Assembly: GCA_963777755.1 (NCBI GenBank)
Contig: CAVZSC010000034.1
Coordinates: 372,001 to 436,000 of the forward strand
Source of the DNA: DATFWC01 sp963777755
GTDB lineage: Bacteria > Pseudomonadota > Alphaproteobacteria > Rhizobiales > Xanthobacteraceae
Reading direction: 5' to 3'
Length of the DNA: 64,000 nucleotides
Shown here piece by piece: positions 1 through 14,095 of the stretch. The notes beneath the pieces are model-generated. The model was not told the origin of the DNA and ran no database searches. It worked only from the letters and a program-made list of their open reading frames with translations. Position 1 is the stretch's first letter. Each line of letters starts with the position of its first letter. The translations under genes were made by a program, and so were the position numbers.

Positions 1-122
1 CGATGCACCGCCTGGCCACGGCCGAGGAGGTGGCGGCCGCGATTTGCTATCTGGCGAGCGCCGAGGCGGGATCGGTCACCGGCCAGATCATCGTCCTCGA
101 CGGCGGGCTGACCGCGGCTTGA
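1..122 (+). CDS. SDR-family oxidoreductase, C-terminal end only
   Basis: The reading frame runs in from outside the window and stops at 120-122. The last residues match the end of classical short-chain dehydrogenase/reductases: a helix with RLATAEEVAAAICYLAS, then SVTGQIIVLDGGL, the usual C-terminal glycine turn. About 40 residues are visible; the cofactor site and YxxxK motif lie upstream, so substrate and cofactor cannot be read. It points towards the two DapA-like genes, which are on the other strand and end 4 bases after it (convergent). Confidence 0.8.
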   Translation, partial: MHRLATAEEVAAAICYLASAEAGSVTGQIIVLDGGLTAA

Positions 123-126
123 AACG

Positions 127-1041
127 TCACCAGCCGCGCGGCTCCGCACGCAGCGCCGGCAGCGCGGCAAGCCCGGTCGCAAGCTGTGCCGAAGCGGTAG
201 CATCCAGCGCCAGCAGGGGCGATCGCGGCTCACCGCAGTCGCGCTCCATCACCCGCAACGCCGCCTTCAGGCTCGCGACGCCGCCGCTCTTGAGGAGTTG
301 CCGCAAGGTCGCGATCTCCTCCTGCGGCGCGCGCGCCGCAAAGTAATCCTGCACGCGGCACAGGTTGTACAGCCGGCGCACCAGCTTGGGCGCGATGGCG
401 GCCAAGCCGGAGAACATGCCGGTTGCGCCGATCGCCCCGGCCGACACGATCAGCTCGTTCCCGGCGAGGAGCTGGAATCCCGTACGCAGGCGCGGCGCCT
501 CGGTCATCAGCTCGATCATGAATTGCCAGTCGAGACCTAGGTCGACGATGCCGGCGAAATTCGGCAGCGTCTCGATCAGCTTCAGCGTGAGTTCGGCGGT
601 CACTTTCGTGCCGGCCATCTCCTCCGGCGCATTGAGCACGTAGAACGGAATATCGATCGCCGCGCCGATGGCGACGAAATGCTCGGCCAGCATGGCGGGC
701 GGCGGTGTCCAGTAATAGGGCGTGGTGGCGATGATCGCGGCAGCGCCCGCGGCTTGTGCGTCGCGTGCCAGCGCGGCCGCAATGGCGGTGCCGGCATTGC
801 TGGCGTGGGCGATCACCGGCACCTTGCGGCCGACGCGCCGGATGGCGAACGTCAGCACGGCGCGCTTCTCCTCCTCCGACAGGCTCACCGATTCGCCCGC
901 GTGCATCGGCAGCGCCAGAGCGTCGGCGCCATTGCCGACGTGGAAGTCGATGACTTGCCCGAAGCGATCGAAGTCGATGCGCCCGTCGGACGCAAACGGC
1001 GTCACCGGCGTGTGCACGAGGCCCGGCTGGAACGCGGGCAT
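127..1041 (-). CDS. DapA-family protein lacking the catalytic Lys and Tyr
   Basis: 304 residues with the length and fold signature of the dihydrodipicolinate synthase / N-acetylneuraminate lyase family. The start ATG (1039-1041) lies 4 bases after the stop of the upstream paralogue at 1046, so the two form an operon. Aligned with that paralogue without gaps, the Schiff-base lysine (Lys166 in the neighbour, motif GVKEAS) is Val166 here (GIVDLG), and the Tyr136 equivalent to E. coli DapA Tyr133 is Leu136. Both carry H(K/A)GES where DHDPS has TTGE. The protein is therefore unlikely to do class I aldolase chemistry by itself. It could be a non-catalytic partner of the neighbour or have a different activity. 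The family assignment is firm; the function is unknown. Confidence 0.85.
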   Translation of the reverse strand: MPAFQPGLVHTPVTPFASDGRIDFDRFGQVIDFHVGNGADALALPMHAGESVSLSEEEKRAVLTFAIRRVGRKVPVIAHASNAGTAIAAALARDAQAAGAAAIIATTPYYWTPPPAMLAEHFVAIGAAIDIPFYVLNAPEEMAGTKVTAELTLKLIETLPNFAGIVDLGLDWQFMIELMTEAPRLRTGFQLLAGNELIVSAGAIGATGMFSGLAAIAPKLVRRLYNLCRVQDYFAARAPQEEIATLRQLLKSGGVASLKAALRVMERDCGEPRSPLLALDATASAQLATGLAALPALRAEPRGW

Positions 1042-1045
1042 GGCG

Positions 1046-1960
1046 TCACCAGCCGTGCGGCTCTGTGTCGAGGATGCCGAGCTCCTCGAGCTGCGTGCGG
1101 ATATAGGCCTGGCGCTCCTTGCTGGCGGTGGGCAGCGGCGGCCGCGTCGGCCCAACGGGGCGTCCCATGATCACCATGCCGCCCTTGAGCGAGGAGGGAT
1201 ACTGGTCGCGGAACAGATGCCACAGGCGGGTCATCTTGTATTGCAGCTCGCGCGCGCGTGCCCACTGGCCGGCGACGCACGCGTCGAACAGCTGCGTGCA
1301 CAGATTGGGACAGATCGACCCGGCCGCCGAGTAGGAGCCGACGCCGCCGAGCGGAACGGAGGGAAGCAGGAACTCGACGCCGGTCAGCATGGCGAAGTCC
1401 GCACGCAACGCCAGCGCCGCGCGCGAGATCTCCAGGAACTTCTCGCTGTTGAAGCTCGCCTCCTTGACGCCGACGAAATTCGGCAGGCGCTGGATCAGCC
1501 GCGCCATCAGCTCGCCGGTGATCTCGACGCCGTTGAGATAGCTCGGCGAATTGTAGGACAGCACCGGCAGGTCGATGGAGGTGCACAGCTTCACGAAATA
1601 GGCGTGAATCGCCTCGAGCGACGGCGTCCACACATAGGGCGTGATGGCGAGGATGCCGTCGGCGCCGATCTCCTGGGCGTGGCGCGCAAGCGCAAACGTG
1701 TCTTCCACCGCGAGCGCGCTGACATGGATGGTGACCGGGATGCGTCCCGCCACCACCTTCACGGCGGCTTCGGCGAACAGCTTGCGCTCAGCGATCGTGA
1801 GATTGAGCGATTCGCCCTTGTGATGCGGCCAGGAAATGGCGGTCGCACCCGTCCGCACGTGGAAATCGAGCACCCGCTCGAAGGTCGCAAGGTCGAGGCT
1901 GAAATCGTCCTTGAGCGGCGTCACGGGGCTCTGCATCACCCCTCTGAACTTGGTCGCCAT
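1046..1960 (-). CDS. DapA/NAL-family class I aldolase or lyase
   Basis: 304 residues, dihydrodipicolinate synthase family. Lys166 in NFVGVKEAS is the expected Schiff-base lysine and Tyr136 (LSYNSPS) the expected proton-relay tyrosine, so this copy looks catalytically competent. The usual TTGE substrate motif reads HKGES (residues 47-51), which argues against a plain DapA and for another pyruvate-dependent aldolase, lyase or dehydratase. The start was chosen at 1960 (MATKFRG) because the family alignment begins there; the frame stays open further upstream. It is the first gene of a two-gene operon with the degenerate paralogue that follows after 4 bases. It is divergent from the DUF459 gene across about 260 bases. 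Confidence 0.88.
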   Translation of the reverse strand: MATKFRGVMQSPVTPLKDDFSLDLATFERVLDFHVRTGATAISWPHHKGESLNLTIAERKLFAEAAVKVVAGRIPVTIHVSALAVEDTFALARHAQEIGADGILAITPYVWTPSLEAIHAYFVKLCTSIDLPVLSYNSPSYLNGVEITGELMARLIQRLPNFVGVKEASFNSEKFLEISRAALALRADFAMLTGVEFLLPSVPLGGVGSYSAAGSICPNLCTQLFDACVAGQWARARELQYKMTRLWHLFRDQYPSSLKGGMVIMGRPVGPTRPPLPTASKERQAYIRTQLEELGILDTEPHGW

Positions 1961-2220
1961 CGTGTTCCGCCGCCGCCGAATCCCGTCGTTTTGGTGGAAA
2001 TCGCCCCCCGAGAAGGACGGCCCGGGCGATTGAGCCATAGGGCGGCCGGTTCGACAACCTCCGGCACATCGCCGGCCCCGAATGCGGAGCAGCCCTGCAC
2101 GAACCGGGGCACCGATCCGGGCGTTGACGATGGTAGCCAAGTCCATCTTCAAGTTGACATTTTGTGCTGGTAGGCCCAGGTCTTAGCTCGGTTTCTCGGC
2201 CCCCCGCTGGTGGTTCGGAC

Positions 2221-3768
2221 ATGAACGCTGGAACCTTGGTGCGGATCGCTGTTTCGGCCGGTTTTGTCATCGGCGAGGTGCTGGCTTTCGCGGCGCCGCT
2301 CACGCTGGTGGCGAGCCCGGCCGCGGCCCAGTTCTGGGGCGATCCGTTTGGCCGGCCCCGGCCGCCGCGCGCGATCCCGCAGCAGCCCTCGTCCAATCCA
2401 TTCGGCGGCTTCTTCCAGCAGCAGCCGCAGCAATCGCCGTTTTGGGCGCCACCGGCGGCTCCGCGGCCGCCCCGGGCCCAGCTGGGCGACTTCTCCAAGG
2501 CGCCGGCCCCACGCAAGCCGGACACGCCACCCACCACCACGGTCGTCGTCATGGGTGACGCCATGGCCGACTGGCTCGGCCACGGGCTGGAGGAAGCCTA
2601 CGCCGACAATCCGGAATTCGGCGTCGTGCGCAAGGTGCGCACCCATTCGGGCCTGATCCGGAACGAAACGCGCACCAACTCGTATGATTGGGTGCAGTCG
2701 GCGCGCGACCAGCTCGCGGGCGAGAAGCCCGCCTTCGTGGTGTTCATGCTCGGCCTGTCCGATCGCGTGTCGATCCGCGAACGCGCCGCACCGGCGCGCA
2801 CCACGCCCGCGCGGCCGGGCCAGCCGGCGCAACCGGCGCCGCAACAGCAGCCGGCGCCGCAACAGCCGCCGCAGCCGGCGCAAGGGCAGCAAGCCGACCA
2901 GCAGAATGCCGAAGGCCCGACCAAGCCGGAGCAGCCGGCCGCCGAGCCGGCATCCTCGACGAACGCCAACCACGAGTTCAAATCGGAGAAGTGGGGCGAG
3001 CTCTACGGCAAGCGGGTCGACGACACGATCGCCGCGCTCAAGAGCAAAGGCGTTCCGGTTCTCTGGGTCGGGCTGCCGCCGATCCGCGGCCCGCGCTCGC
3101 GCACCGATCTTGCCTATCTCAACGATCTCTACCGCGCGCGTGCGCAGAAGGCCGGCATCATCTATGTCGACGTGTGGGACGGCTTCGTCGACGAGGACGG
3201 CAATTTCAGCCTCCGCGGCCCCGACTACAACGGTCAGATCCGCCAGCTGCGCAGCGCCGACGGCGTGTATTTCACCAAGGCCGGCGCGCTCAAGCTCGGC
3301 CACTATGTCGAGCGCGAGATCCAGCGCCTGATGCAGACGCGCGCGACGCCGGTGGCGCTGCCGGCGCCCGAGCCGCAGCAGCCGACGCCGGCGAAGCCGG
3401 GCGCTCCGGCGCCGCGGCCGGTGGCCGGCCCGGTCGTTCCGCTCACCGCCGCCAGCGCGGCGCCGGAAGAGCTCGCCGGCAGCGGTCCGGTGCGCGGCGC
3501 CGCGGTCGATCCCACGGCAACTCGCGTGCTGGTGCGCGGCGAGGCGCAGCCGGCCGCCACCGGCCGCGCCGACGATTTCACCTGGCCGCGCCCGAGCGGC
3601 GACGATGCCGGCATCATTCCGGCCTCCGTCACGCCGCCGACCCCGCCCCCTACGGTGCAGCGCCCGACCAAGAAGGGGCAGCAAGTACAGGCGGAAAAGA
3701 CCGCGCCGAAACGCCCGGGGCAGGGCGCCGCGCCGGCACCCGCGGCACCGGCGCGACCGGCGCGCTGA
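2221..3768 (+). CDS. secreted DUF459 (SGNH-hydrolase-like) protein
   Basis: 515 residues. An N-terminal signal sequence ends near residue 37 (SPAAAQ). It is followed by a Pro/Gln-rich stretch, an SGNH-like domain of DUF459 type (about 105-370), interrupted by a Pro/Ala/Gln linker at about 191-245, and a Pro/Ala-rich basic tail. Block I reads VVVMGDAMADWLG, with Ala114 where GDSL enzymes have the nucleophilic Ser. Block V reads DGVYFTKAGA, with Tyr350 where the catalytic His is expected after Asp347. Rhizobial DUF459 proteins are periplasmic and poorly characterised. Start chosen at 2221 because the signal peptide begins there. Activity as an esterase is doubtful. Confidence 0.8.
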   Translation: MNAGTLVRIAVSAGFVIGEVLAFAAPLTLVASPAAAQFWGDPFGRPRPPRAIPQQPSSNPFGGFFQQQPQQSPFWAPPAAPRPPRAQLGDFSKAPAPRKPDTPPTTTVVVMGDAMADWLGHGLEEAYADNPEFGVVRKVRTHSGLIRNETRTNSYDWVQSARDQLAGEKPAFVVFMLGLSDRVSIRERAAPARTTPARPGQPAQPAPQQQPAPQQPPQPAQGQQADQQNAEGPTKPEQPAAEPASSTNANHEFKSEKWGELYGKRVDDTIAALKSKGVPVLWVGLPPIRGPRSRTDLAYLNDLYRARAQKAGIIYVDVWDGFVDEDGNFSLRGPDYNGQIRQLRSADGVYFTKAGALKLGHYVEREIQRLMQTRATPVALPAPEPQQPTPAKPGAPAPRPVAGPVVPLTAASAAPEELAGSGPVRGAAVDPTATRVLVRGEAQPAATGRADDFTWPRPSGDDAGIIPASVTPPTPPPTVQRPTKKGQQVQAEKTAPKRPGQGAAPAPAAPARPAR

Positions 3769-3785
3769 CGGGCCCATCAAAACGT

Positions 3786-3860
3786 AGGGGCGACCCTTGG
3801 GGCGACCCTTGTGGTCGCCCTCTTGCTATCGGGAATGTGCCGTTGTCGGGCACCCACAAG
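3786..3860. repeat. REP-like double hairpin, left part (interrupted by the IS)
   Basis: Two exact tandem copies of GGGGCGACCCTT (3787-3798, 3799-3810) lead into a hairpin with arms GGGCGACC (3800-3807) and GGTCGCCC (3813-3820). Further on, GGGCACCC at 3848-3855 is the left arm of a second hairpin, whose right arm GGGTGCCC lies beyond the IS at about 5439-5446. Without the IS, the unit starts GTAGGGGC and ends GCCCCTAC, so it is a closed palindromic unit. Related double hairpins occur near 16020 and 20225. Confidence 0.7.
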
Positions 3861-3905
3861 GAGGCTGTGTGAAAATGCGATTCCCCTACTGACTCGAATA
3901 TTAGA

Positions 3906-3929
3906 GAATCTCCGCAACGACGGAGATTC
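3906..3929 (+). promoter_or_regulatory. hairpin hiding the transposase ribosome-binding site
   Basis: A perfect 9-bp stem, GAATCTCCG (3906-3914) with CGGAGATTC (3921-3929), and a 6-base loop. The only Shine-Dalgarno-like bases, GGAG at 3922-3925, are 7 bases before the ATG at 3933 and lie inside the stem. Several IS elements use such a hairpin to block translation from read-through transcripts; that role here is inference. Confidence 0.55.
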
Positions 3930-3932
3930 GCG

Positions 3933-5357
3933 ATGGCAGGGTATGTTGAAGGGGTGTCGCGCGATCAGGCGACGCTGTTTCCGGAGCGGCTGGACGATCT
4001 GATCACGGCGGACGCGCAGGTGCGGGTGGTGGACTTGTTCGTGAACCGCCTGGACCTCGGGCTGCTGGAGTTCACGAAGTCAGCACCGCTTTCGAAGGGT
4101 CGGCCGCCCTATGATCCGGCGGATTTGCTGAAGCTTTATGTGTACGGGTACCTTCACCAGGTACGTTCGAGCCGGCAATTGGAGCGGGAGTGCCGGCGCA
4201 ACATTGAAGTGCTGTGGCTTTTGAACAAGCTGGCGCCGGACTTCAAGACGATTGCCGATTTCCGGCGGGACAATCGGAAAGCGATTGGGCGGGTGTGCCG
4301 GTGGTTTGTGCAGTTCTGCCGTGGGCAGGGTTTGTTCGGGGCGGAACTGGTGGCGATCGACGGGTCGAAATTTGCGGCGCAGAACAGTCCGCAGCGTGCC
4401 TATACGGTGGCGCAGATCGAGCAGGAAGCGAAGCGGCTGGATGAGCGGATTGGGGCATATCTGGCGGTGCTGGATTCGGCCGATGCTGACGAAGGATCGG
4501 AGGAGATCGCGCCCGGCGATACGCGAGCGGCGCTTGCGCTCTTACAAGAGCGCCGTGCCGATGTGGCGCAAGCGCTGGAATTGATGGGTGCGATGGAGCT
4601 CACCCAGGTCACGCTTAGTGATCCAGACTCGCAATTGATGCGCAAGGCCGGGGGCGGCAGCGTGGTGGGCTATAATGTGCAGATCGCGGTGGACGATCGT
4701 CATGGGCTGATTGCGCATCACGCGGTGACGCAGGACGTGTCGGACCAGAACCAACTGGCGCCGGTGGCACAGGCGGCGAAAGAGGCGCTCGATTGCGAGA
4801 CGCTGCAGGTGGCAGCTGATTCCGGTTATGCCGATGCCGAGCAGATCAAGCACTGTGAGGACGCCGGGATCACCCCGTTCGTGCCGCATCCGCGTTCGAC
4901 CAACACCAAGGGTGACTTCTTCCCGAAATCGCGGTTCGTCTACGAGCCGGAGCATGACCGCTACCGCTGCCCGGCGGGTGAGATCCTGCGGTTCCACAGC
5001 GCATCGGACAAGAAGCAGGCCAGCAACTATGTGGGGGTAAACTGCGCGGGTTGCGCGCTGAAGTCGCGCTGCACCAAGGCCAAGAGGCGATGGGTGACGC
5101 GCCACTACTACGAGGAGGTCCTCGATCGCTTGGCGGCGCGGATGAAGACGCGCCCGGGCATCATGAAACGACGCGGGGCGCTGGCCGAGCATCCCTTCGG
5201 GATCATCAAGGCGATGATGGGGATGCCGCGCTTCCTATGTCGAGGGCTCAAGGCCGTGACGGCCGAAATGGACCTGAGCATCATCGCCTTCAATCTGAAG
5301 CGAGCAATTGCGGCCCTCGGAGCCGGCGAACTGCTCCGCCGGCTCGCCCTAGCCTGA
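3933..5357 (+). CDS. IS1182-family transposase
   Basis: 474 residues, a full-length DDE transposase of the IS1182 type. The N-terminal region (about 20-100) is of the DUF772/InsH N-terminal kind (PYDPADLLKLYVYGYL). Candidate DDE residues sit in VAIDGSKFAAQNS, AADSGYADAEQ and EHPFGIIKAMMG. A Cys-containing segment (CPAGEILRF, then NCAGCALKSRC) precedes the last acidic residue, as in the family. Codon choice is less GC3-extreme than in flanking genes, in keeping with foreign origin. It starts 3 bases after a strong hairpin that covers its ribosome-binding site. There are no stops or frameshifts. Confidence 0.93.
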   Translation: MAGYVEGVSRDQATLFPERLDDLITADAQVRVVDLFVNRLDLGLLEFTKSAPLSKGRPPYDPADLLKLYVYGYLHQVRSSRQLERECRRNIEVLWLLNKLAPDFKTIADFRRDNRKAIGRVCRWFVQFCRGQGLFGAELVAIDGSKFAAQNSPQRAYTVAQIEQEAKRLDERIGAYLAVLDSADADEGSEEIAPGDTRAALALLQERRADVAQALELMGAMELTQVTLSDPDSQLMRKAGGGSVVGYNVQIAVDDRHGLIAHHAVTQDVSDQNQLAPVAQAAKEALDCETLQVAADSGYADAEQIKHCEDAGITPFVPHPRSTNTKGDFFPKSRFVYEPEHDRYRCPAGEILRFHSASDKKQASNYVGVNCAGCALKSRCTKAKRRWVTRHYYEEVLDRLAARMKTRPGIMKRRGALAEHPFGIIKAMMGMPRFLCRGLKAVTAEMDLSIIAFNLKRAIAALGAGELLRRLALA

Positions 5358-5471
5358 GGCGGGCACCGTCGCGCCTCGCCCAGACCTGTGAGGACCCGTT
5401 TAAACCCGCGCCCCGCGAGTTCTCACACAGCCTCCAAGGGGTGCCCCTACATGTGTGCCGAGCAACGACCA

Positions 5472-6890
<1,419 letters not shown>

Positions 6891-6892
6891 TC

Positions 6893-11605
<4,713 letters not shown>

Positions 11606-12119
11606 CGCAGTCTCCATCGTCCACCGGTTACCGGCACCTCTTCCCCGCCCTTCCCCGCCTGTGGGAAGGACAGGGACGGAGGATTTCGTCTCAGGGGCAA
11701 AGCGCGGCTGCGCCCTTCGCCCGCGAGCGAAGCTGATCAAGGCGGCGTTTCGCCGCTCGACCCCCCGAGGGGTCGCCCTTCCGGGCGCCGCTTCCCCGTC
11801 CTTCTCCGCACGCGGGGGAGGTCGAAAAGGGCGCACCAACAACCGCCGCGCTCACGGAAGGCCCGGTTACCCGGCCTCGCCCCTGGCGCGTCGCCAACTG
11901 GGACAGCAATACTGTCCTAATTAATGCCACATTTCAAGCTGGCAAGCAGCTTCCGCCCGGAAAAAAGCACCCGCCTGCTTTTCGCATGTTGCCGTTACTC
12001 GCGTCCGATCGCAACAACAGGAGCATGGATCGATATTGCGGTGCAATGCTATTGCTGCACCAACGCCTGCCGCGCAATCTGATTCCGCCGATAATTATGC
12101 AAATCCTGCGCCCACTCGC
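11606..12119. other. divergent intergenic region gltB / threonine aldolase
   Basis: 514 bases with no supportable gene. The half next to gltB is GC-rich with many short inverted GC tracts. The half next to the aldolase is more AT-rich and should hold the promoters. A small dyad, GGACAG-caata-CTGTCC (11901-11917), followed by TAATTAAT, is the only operator-like sequence I see. Which gene it would serve cannot be said. Confidence 0.4.
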
Positions 12120-13175
12120 ATGAATTTCGCCAGCGACAACGCGGCCGGAGTTGCCCCCGCTATTCTGGAGGCGATCGCCGCTGCCAATGCCGGCCATGCG
12201 ATCGGCTATGGGCAGGACGAGGTGACCGCGCGCGTCATGCGCCGCATCTGCGACATCTTCGAGCGCGAGGCGGCGGTGTTCCTGACGCCGACCGGAACCG
12301 CCGCCAACGCGCTGGCGCTCGCCCATCTGTCGCCCCCGTGGGGGGCTGTCCTGTGCCACGCCGTGTCGCATATCATCACGGATGAATGCGGAGCCCCGGA
12401 ATTCTTCGGCGGCGGTCTCAAGCTCATCGGCCTGCCCGGCGAGGGTGCGAAGATTTCACGCGAGACGCTACGTGAGGCCCTCGAGGGCGGCGCCTGGGGT
12501 GGCCCACATCACGTCAGCCCGTCGGTGCTGTCGCTCAGCCAGGCGACCGAGATGGGGACGATCTACCGTCCTGACGAGATCGCAGCGTTGGCGGCCGCGG
12601 CACGCTCGCATGGGCTTGCGGTGCACATGGACGGGGCGCGCTTCACCAACGCGCTGGTGCGGCTCGGCTGCACGCCGGCCGAGGCGACCTGGAAGGCCGG
12701 CGTCGACGTGCTCTCGCTCGGAGCCACCAAGGCGGGAGCGCTCGCCGCCGAAGCGATCGTGTTCTTCCGGCCCGAGCAGGCGGCCCATATGGGCGAGCGG
12801 CGCAAGCGCGGGGGCCACTTGATATCGAAGCATCGCTTCATCGCCGCCCAGTTCGAGGCCTTCTTCGCCGACGACCTGTGGCTCGCGTTGGCGCGCCAGG
12901 CGAACGCCATGGCCGACACGCTCGCGCAGCGCCTCGGCGCGGTCGGCTGCCCGCCGGTCTGGCCGGTGGAAGCCAACGAAGTGTTCGTAATCCTGCGCCG
13001 CACGGCTGATGAGCGGCTCAAGGCGGCGGGCGCGTGCTACTATCCGTGGAGCCCGCAGCACCTGCCCGACGGCCTTGTCGTCGCCGACGATTCTGTGCTC
13101 GTGCGCCTCGTCACCTCGTTCGTCACCAGCGACGCGGAAGTCGCCGATTTTGTCGAACTCGTGGCGCCATCCTGA
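12120..13175 (+). CDS. low-specificity L-threonine aldolase / beta-eliminating lyase family
   Basis: 351 residues. The family uses pyridoxal phosphate to split L-threonine or L-allo-threonine into glycine and acetaldehyde. Seen: the N-terminal MNFASDNAAGVAPAILEAI, the cofactor-stacking region with TPTGTAANALAL, the Asp of HMDGARFTNAL, and the PLP lysine in LSLGATKAGALAAEAIVFF. Length and order are normal for LtaE. The ATG at 12120 fits the family N-terminus; there is no strong Shine-Dalgarno before it, and the frame is open for 28 more codons upstream. Monocistronic by context. Confidence 0.87.
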   Translation: MNFASDNAAGVAPAILEAIAAANAGHAIGYGQDEVTARVMRRICDIFEREAAVFLTPTGTAANALALAHLSPPWGAVLCHAVSHIITDECGAPEFFGGGLKLIGLPGEGAKISRETLREALEGGAWGGPHHVSPSVLSLSQATEMGTIYRPDEIAALAAAARSHGLAVHMDGARFTNALVRLGCTPAEATWKAGVDVLSLGATKAGALAAEAIVFFRPEQAAHMGERRKRGGHLISKHRFIAAQFEAFFADDLWLALARQANAMADTLAQRLGAVGCPPVWPVEANEVFVILRRTADERLKAAGACYYPWSPQHLPDGLVVADDSVLVRLVTSFVTSDAEVADFVELVAPS

Positions 13176-13309
13176 TCCTGCTTGCCCCAGCGCCGCCCTT
13201 ATTCTTGTCCATGGTTAATAGGGGGAGGGCGCTGATCGACGGCGCTTCATCATCCCGGGGCCACCTCTCCTGTCCTCCAAGGAGGGTCTTGCAAAAGGGA
13301 GCGCGTGCG

Positions 13310-14029
13310 GTGAACCTCAAAGCTGCAGTTGTCTTCTGCGCCTTCGCACTGACCGCCACGCCTGCGAGCGCGCAAATGTTCGGCTGGGGTCCGTACGGAG
13401 CCTATCCGGCGGAAGCACTCTCGCCCTACAGCATCAATGTGCGTCTGCGGGCGAACGGCTTGCGGCAGATCACCCAGCCGGTCCAGACCGGGCGCTACAT
13501 CGTGGTGCGAGCGGTCGATCCCTATGGAAGCGTGGTCCGCGTCCTGTTCAATGCGCACTATGGAAACATCGTCTCGATCGTGCCGCTGCCGCCGGCGCCG
13601 ATCGTGGGCGAGGCCTACGGTCGTCCGTATGGGCCCTACGCGTCGCGCGAGCCTTACCCCCGCTACGGAGCGCCGCCGGCCGATCTCAAGGTAGAGCCTG
13701 CGCCGGGTCCGAACGCGATGAACGCCATTCCGGGCACGTCGGAGCATCGCTCGGCAGCCATTACGCCGAACCGCATGCCGCTGCCGCGTCCGCGCCCGGC
13801 TCCCCCCGTAGCAGCGGCTCGCGCCGCCCCGCCGCCCGCTGCAGCGCCGGCGGTCTCCGCACCACCTCCGACCGCGGCGACCGCCGCCGTGAAGCCGATG
13901 CCGGAAGCCGTACCGCCGGCAAGCGCGGACCCAGGACCGACCACCACCGGATCGGTCGGGCCGGGCGGGGCTCCCCAGCCGCCCGCCAAGGCGCCCGAGT
14001 CCTTCCCGCCGCCGGCTTCTCTGGAATAG
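13310..14029 (+). CDS. secreted Pro/Ala-rich protein of unknown function
   Basis: 239 residues starting at a GTG with AAGGGA 9 bases upstream; a TTG at 13289 is in frame but too close to its own GGAGG. The N-terminus is a clear signal peptide ending ATPASAQ near residue 22. A small conserved-looking domain follows (about 25-110, with ITQPVQTGRYIVVRAVDPYG), then a long low-complexity Pro/Ala tail. Similar exported proteins are common in rhizobia without an assigned role. No enzyme motif is visible. An intrinsic terminator shared with the convergent hsp20 follows. Confidence 0.65.
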   Translation: MNLKAAVVFCAFALTATPASAQMFGWGPYGAYPAEALSPYSINVRLRANGLRQITQPVQTGRYIVVRAVDPYGSVVRVLFNAHYGNIVSIVPLPPAPIVGEAYGRPYGPYASREPYPRYGAPPADLKVEPAPGPNAMNAIPGTSEHRSAAITPNRMPLPRPRPAPPVAAARAAPPPAAAPAVSAPPPTAATAAVKPMPEAVPPASADPGPTTTGSVGPGGAPQPPAKAPESFPPPASLE

Positions 14030-14041
14030 ACGCGCGGGCAT

Positions 14042-14069
14042 AAAAAGGCGCCCCGCTGGGCGGGGCGCC
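14042..14069 (-). terminator. intrinsic terminator of hsp20
   Basis: A perfect 10-bp stem GGCGCCCCGC (14047-14056) / GCGGGGCGCC (14060-14069) with a 3-base loop. Read on the minus strand it is followed by five U (the A run at 14042-14046), 26 bases beyond the hsp20 stop. On the plus strand no U run follows, so it serves the minus-strand transcript. Confidence 0.85.
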
Positions 14070-14095
14070 CCCTCTGTCCGACGTTCAGACGAAGT

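Larger units (their letters stand above)
3861..5434 (+). mobile_element. IS1182-like insertion sequence, complete
   Basis: A 1574-base element holding one transposase gene. Its ends are inverted repeats: GAGGCTGTGTGA at 3861-3872 and TCACACAGCCTC at 5423-5434. It is bracketed by the direct repeat CAAG (3857-3860 and 5435-5438), read here as the target-site duplication. Removing the element plus one CAAG rebuilds an uninterrupted hairpin, GGGCACCC-acaag-GGGTGCCC, so the boundaries are well supported. Both ends and the gene look intact, so the element may be active or recently arrived. The family is assigned from the transposase. Confidence 0.88.
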
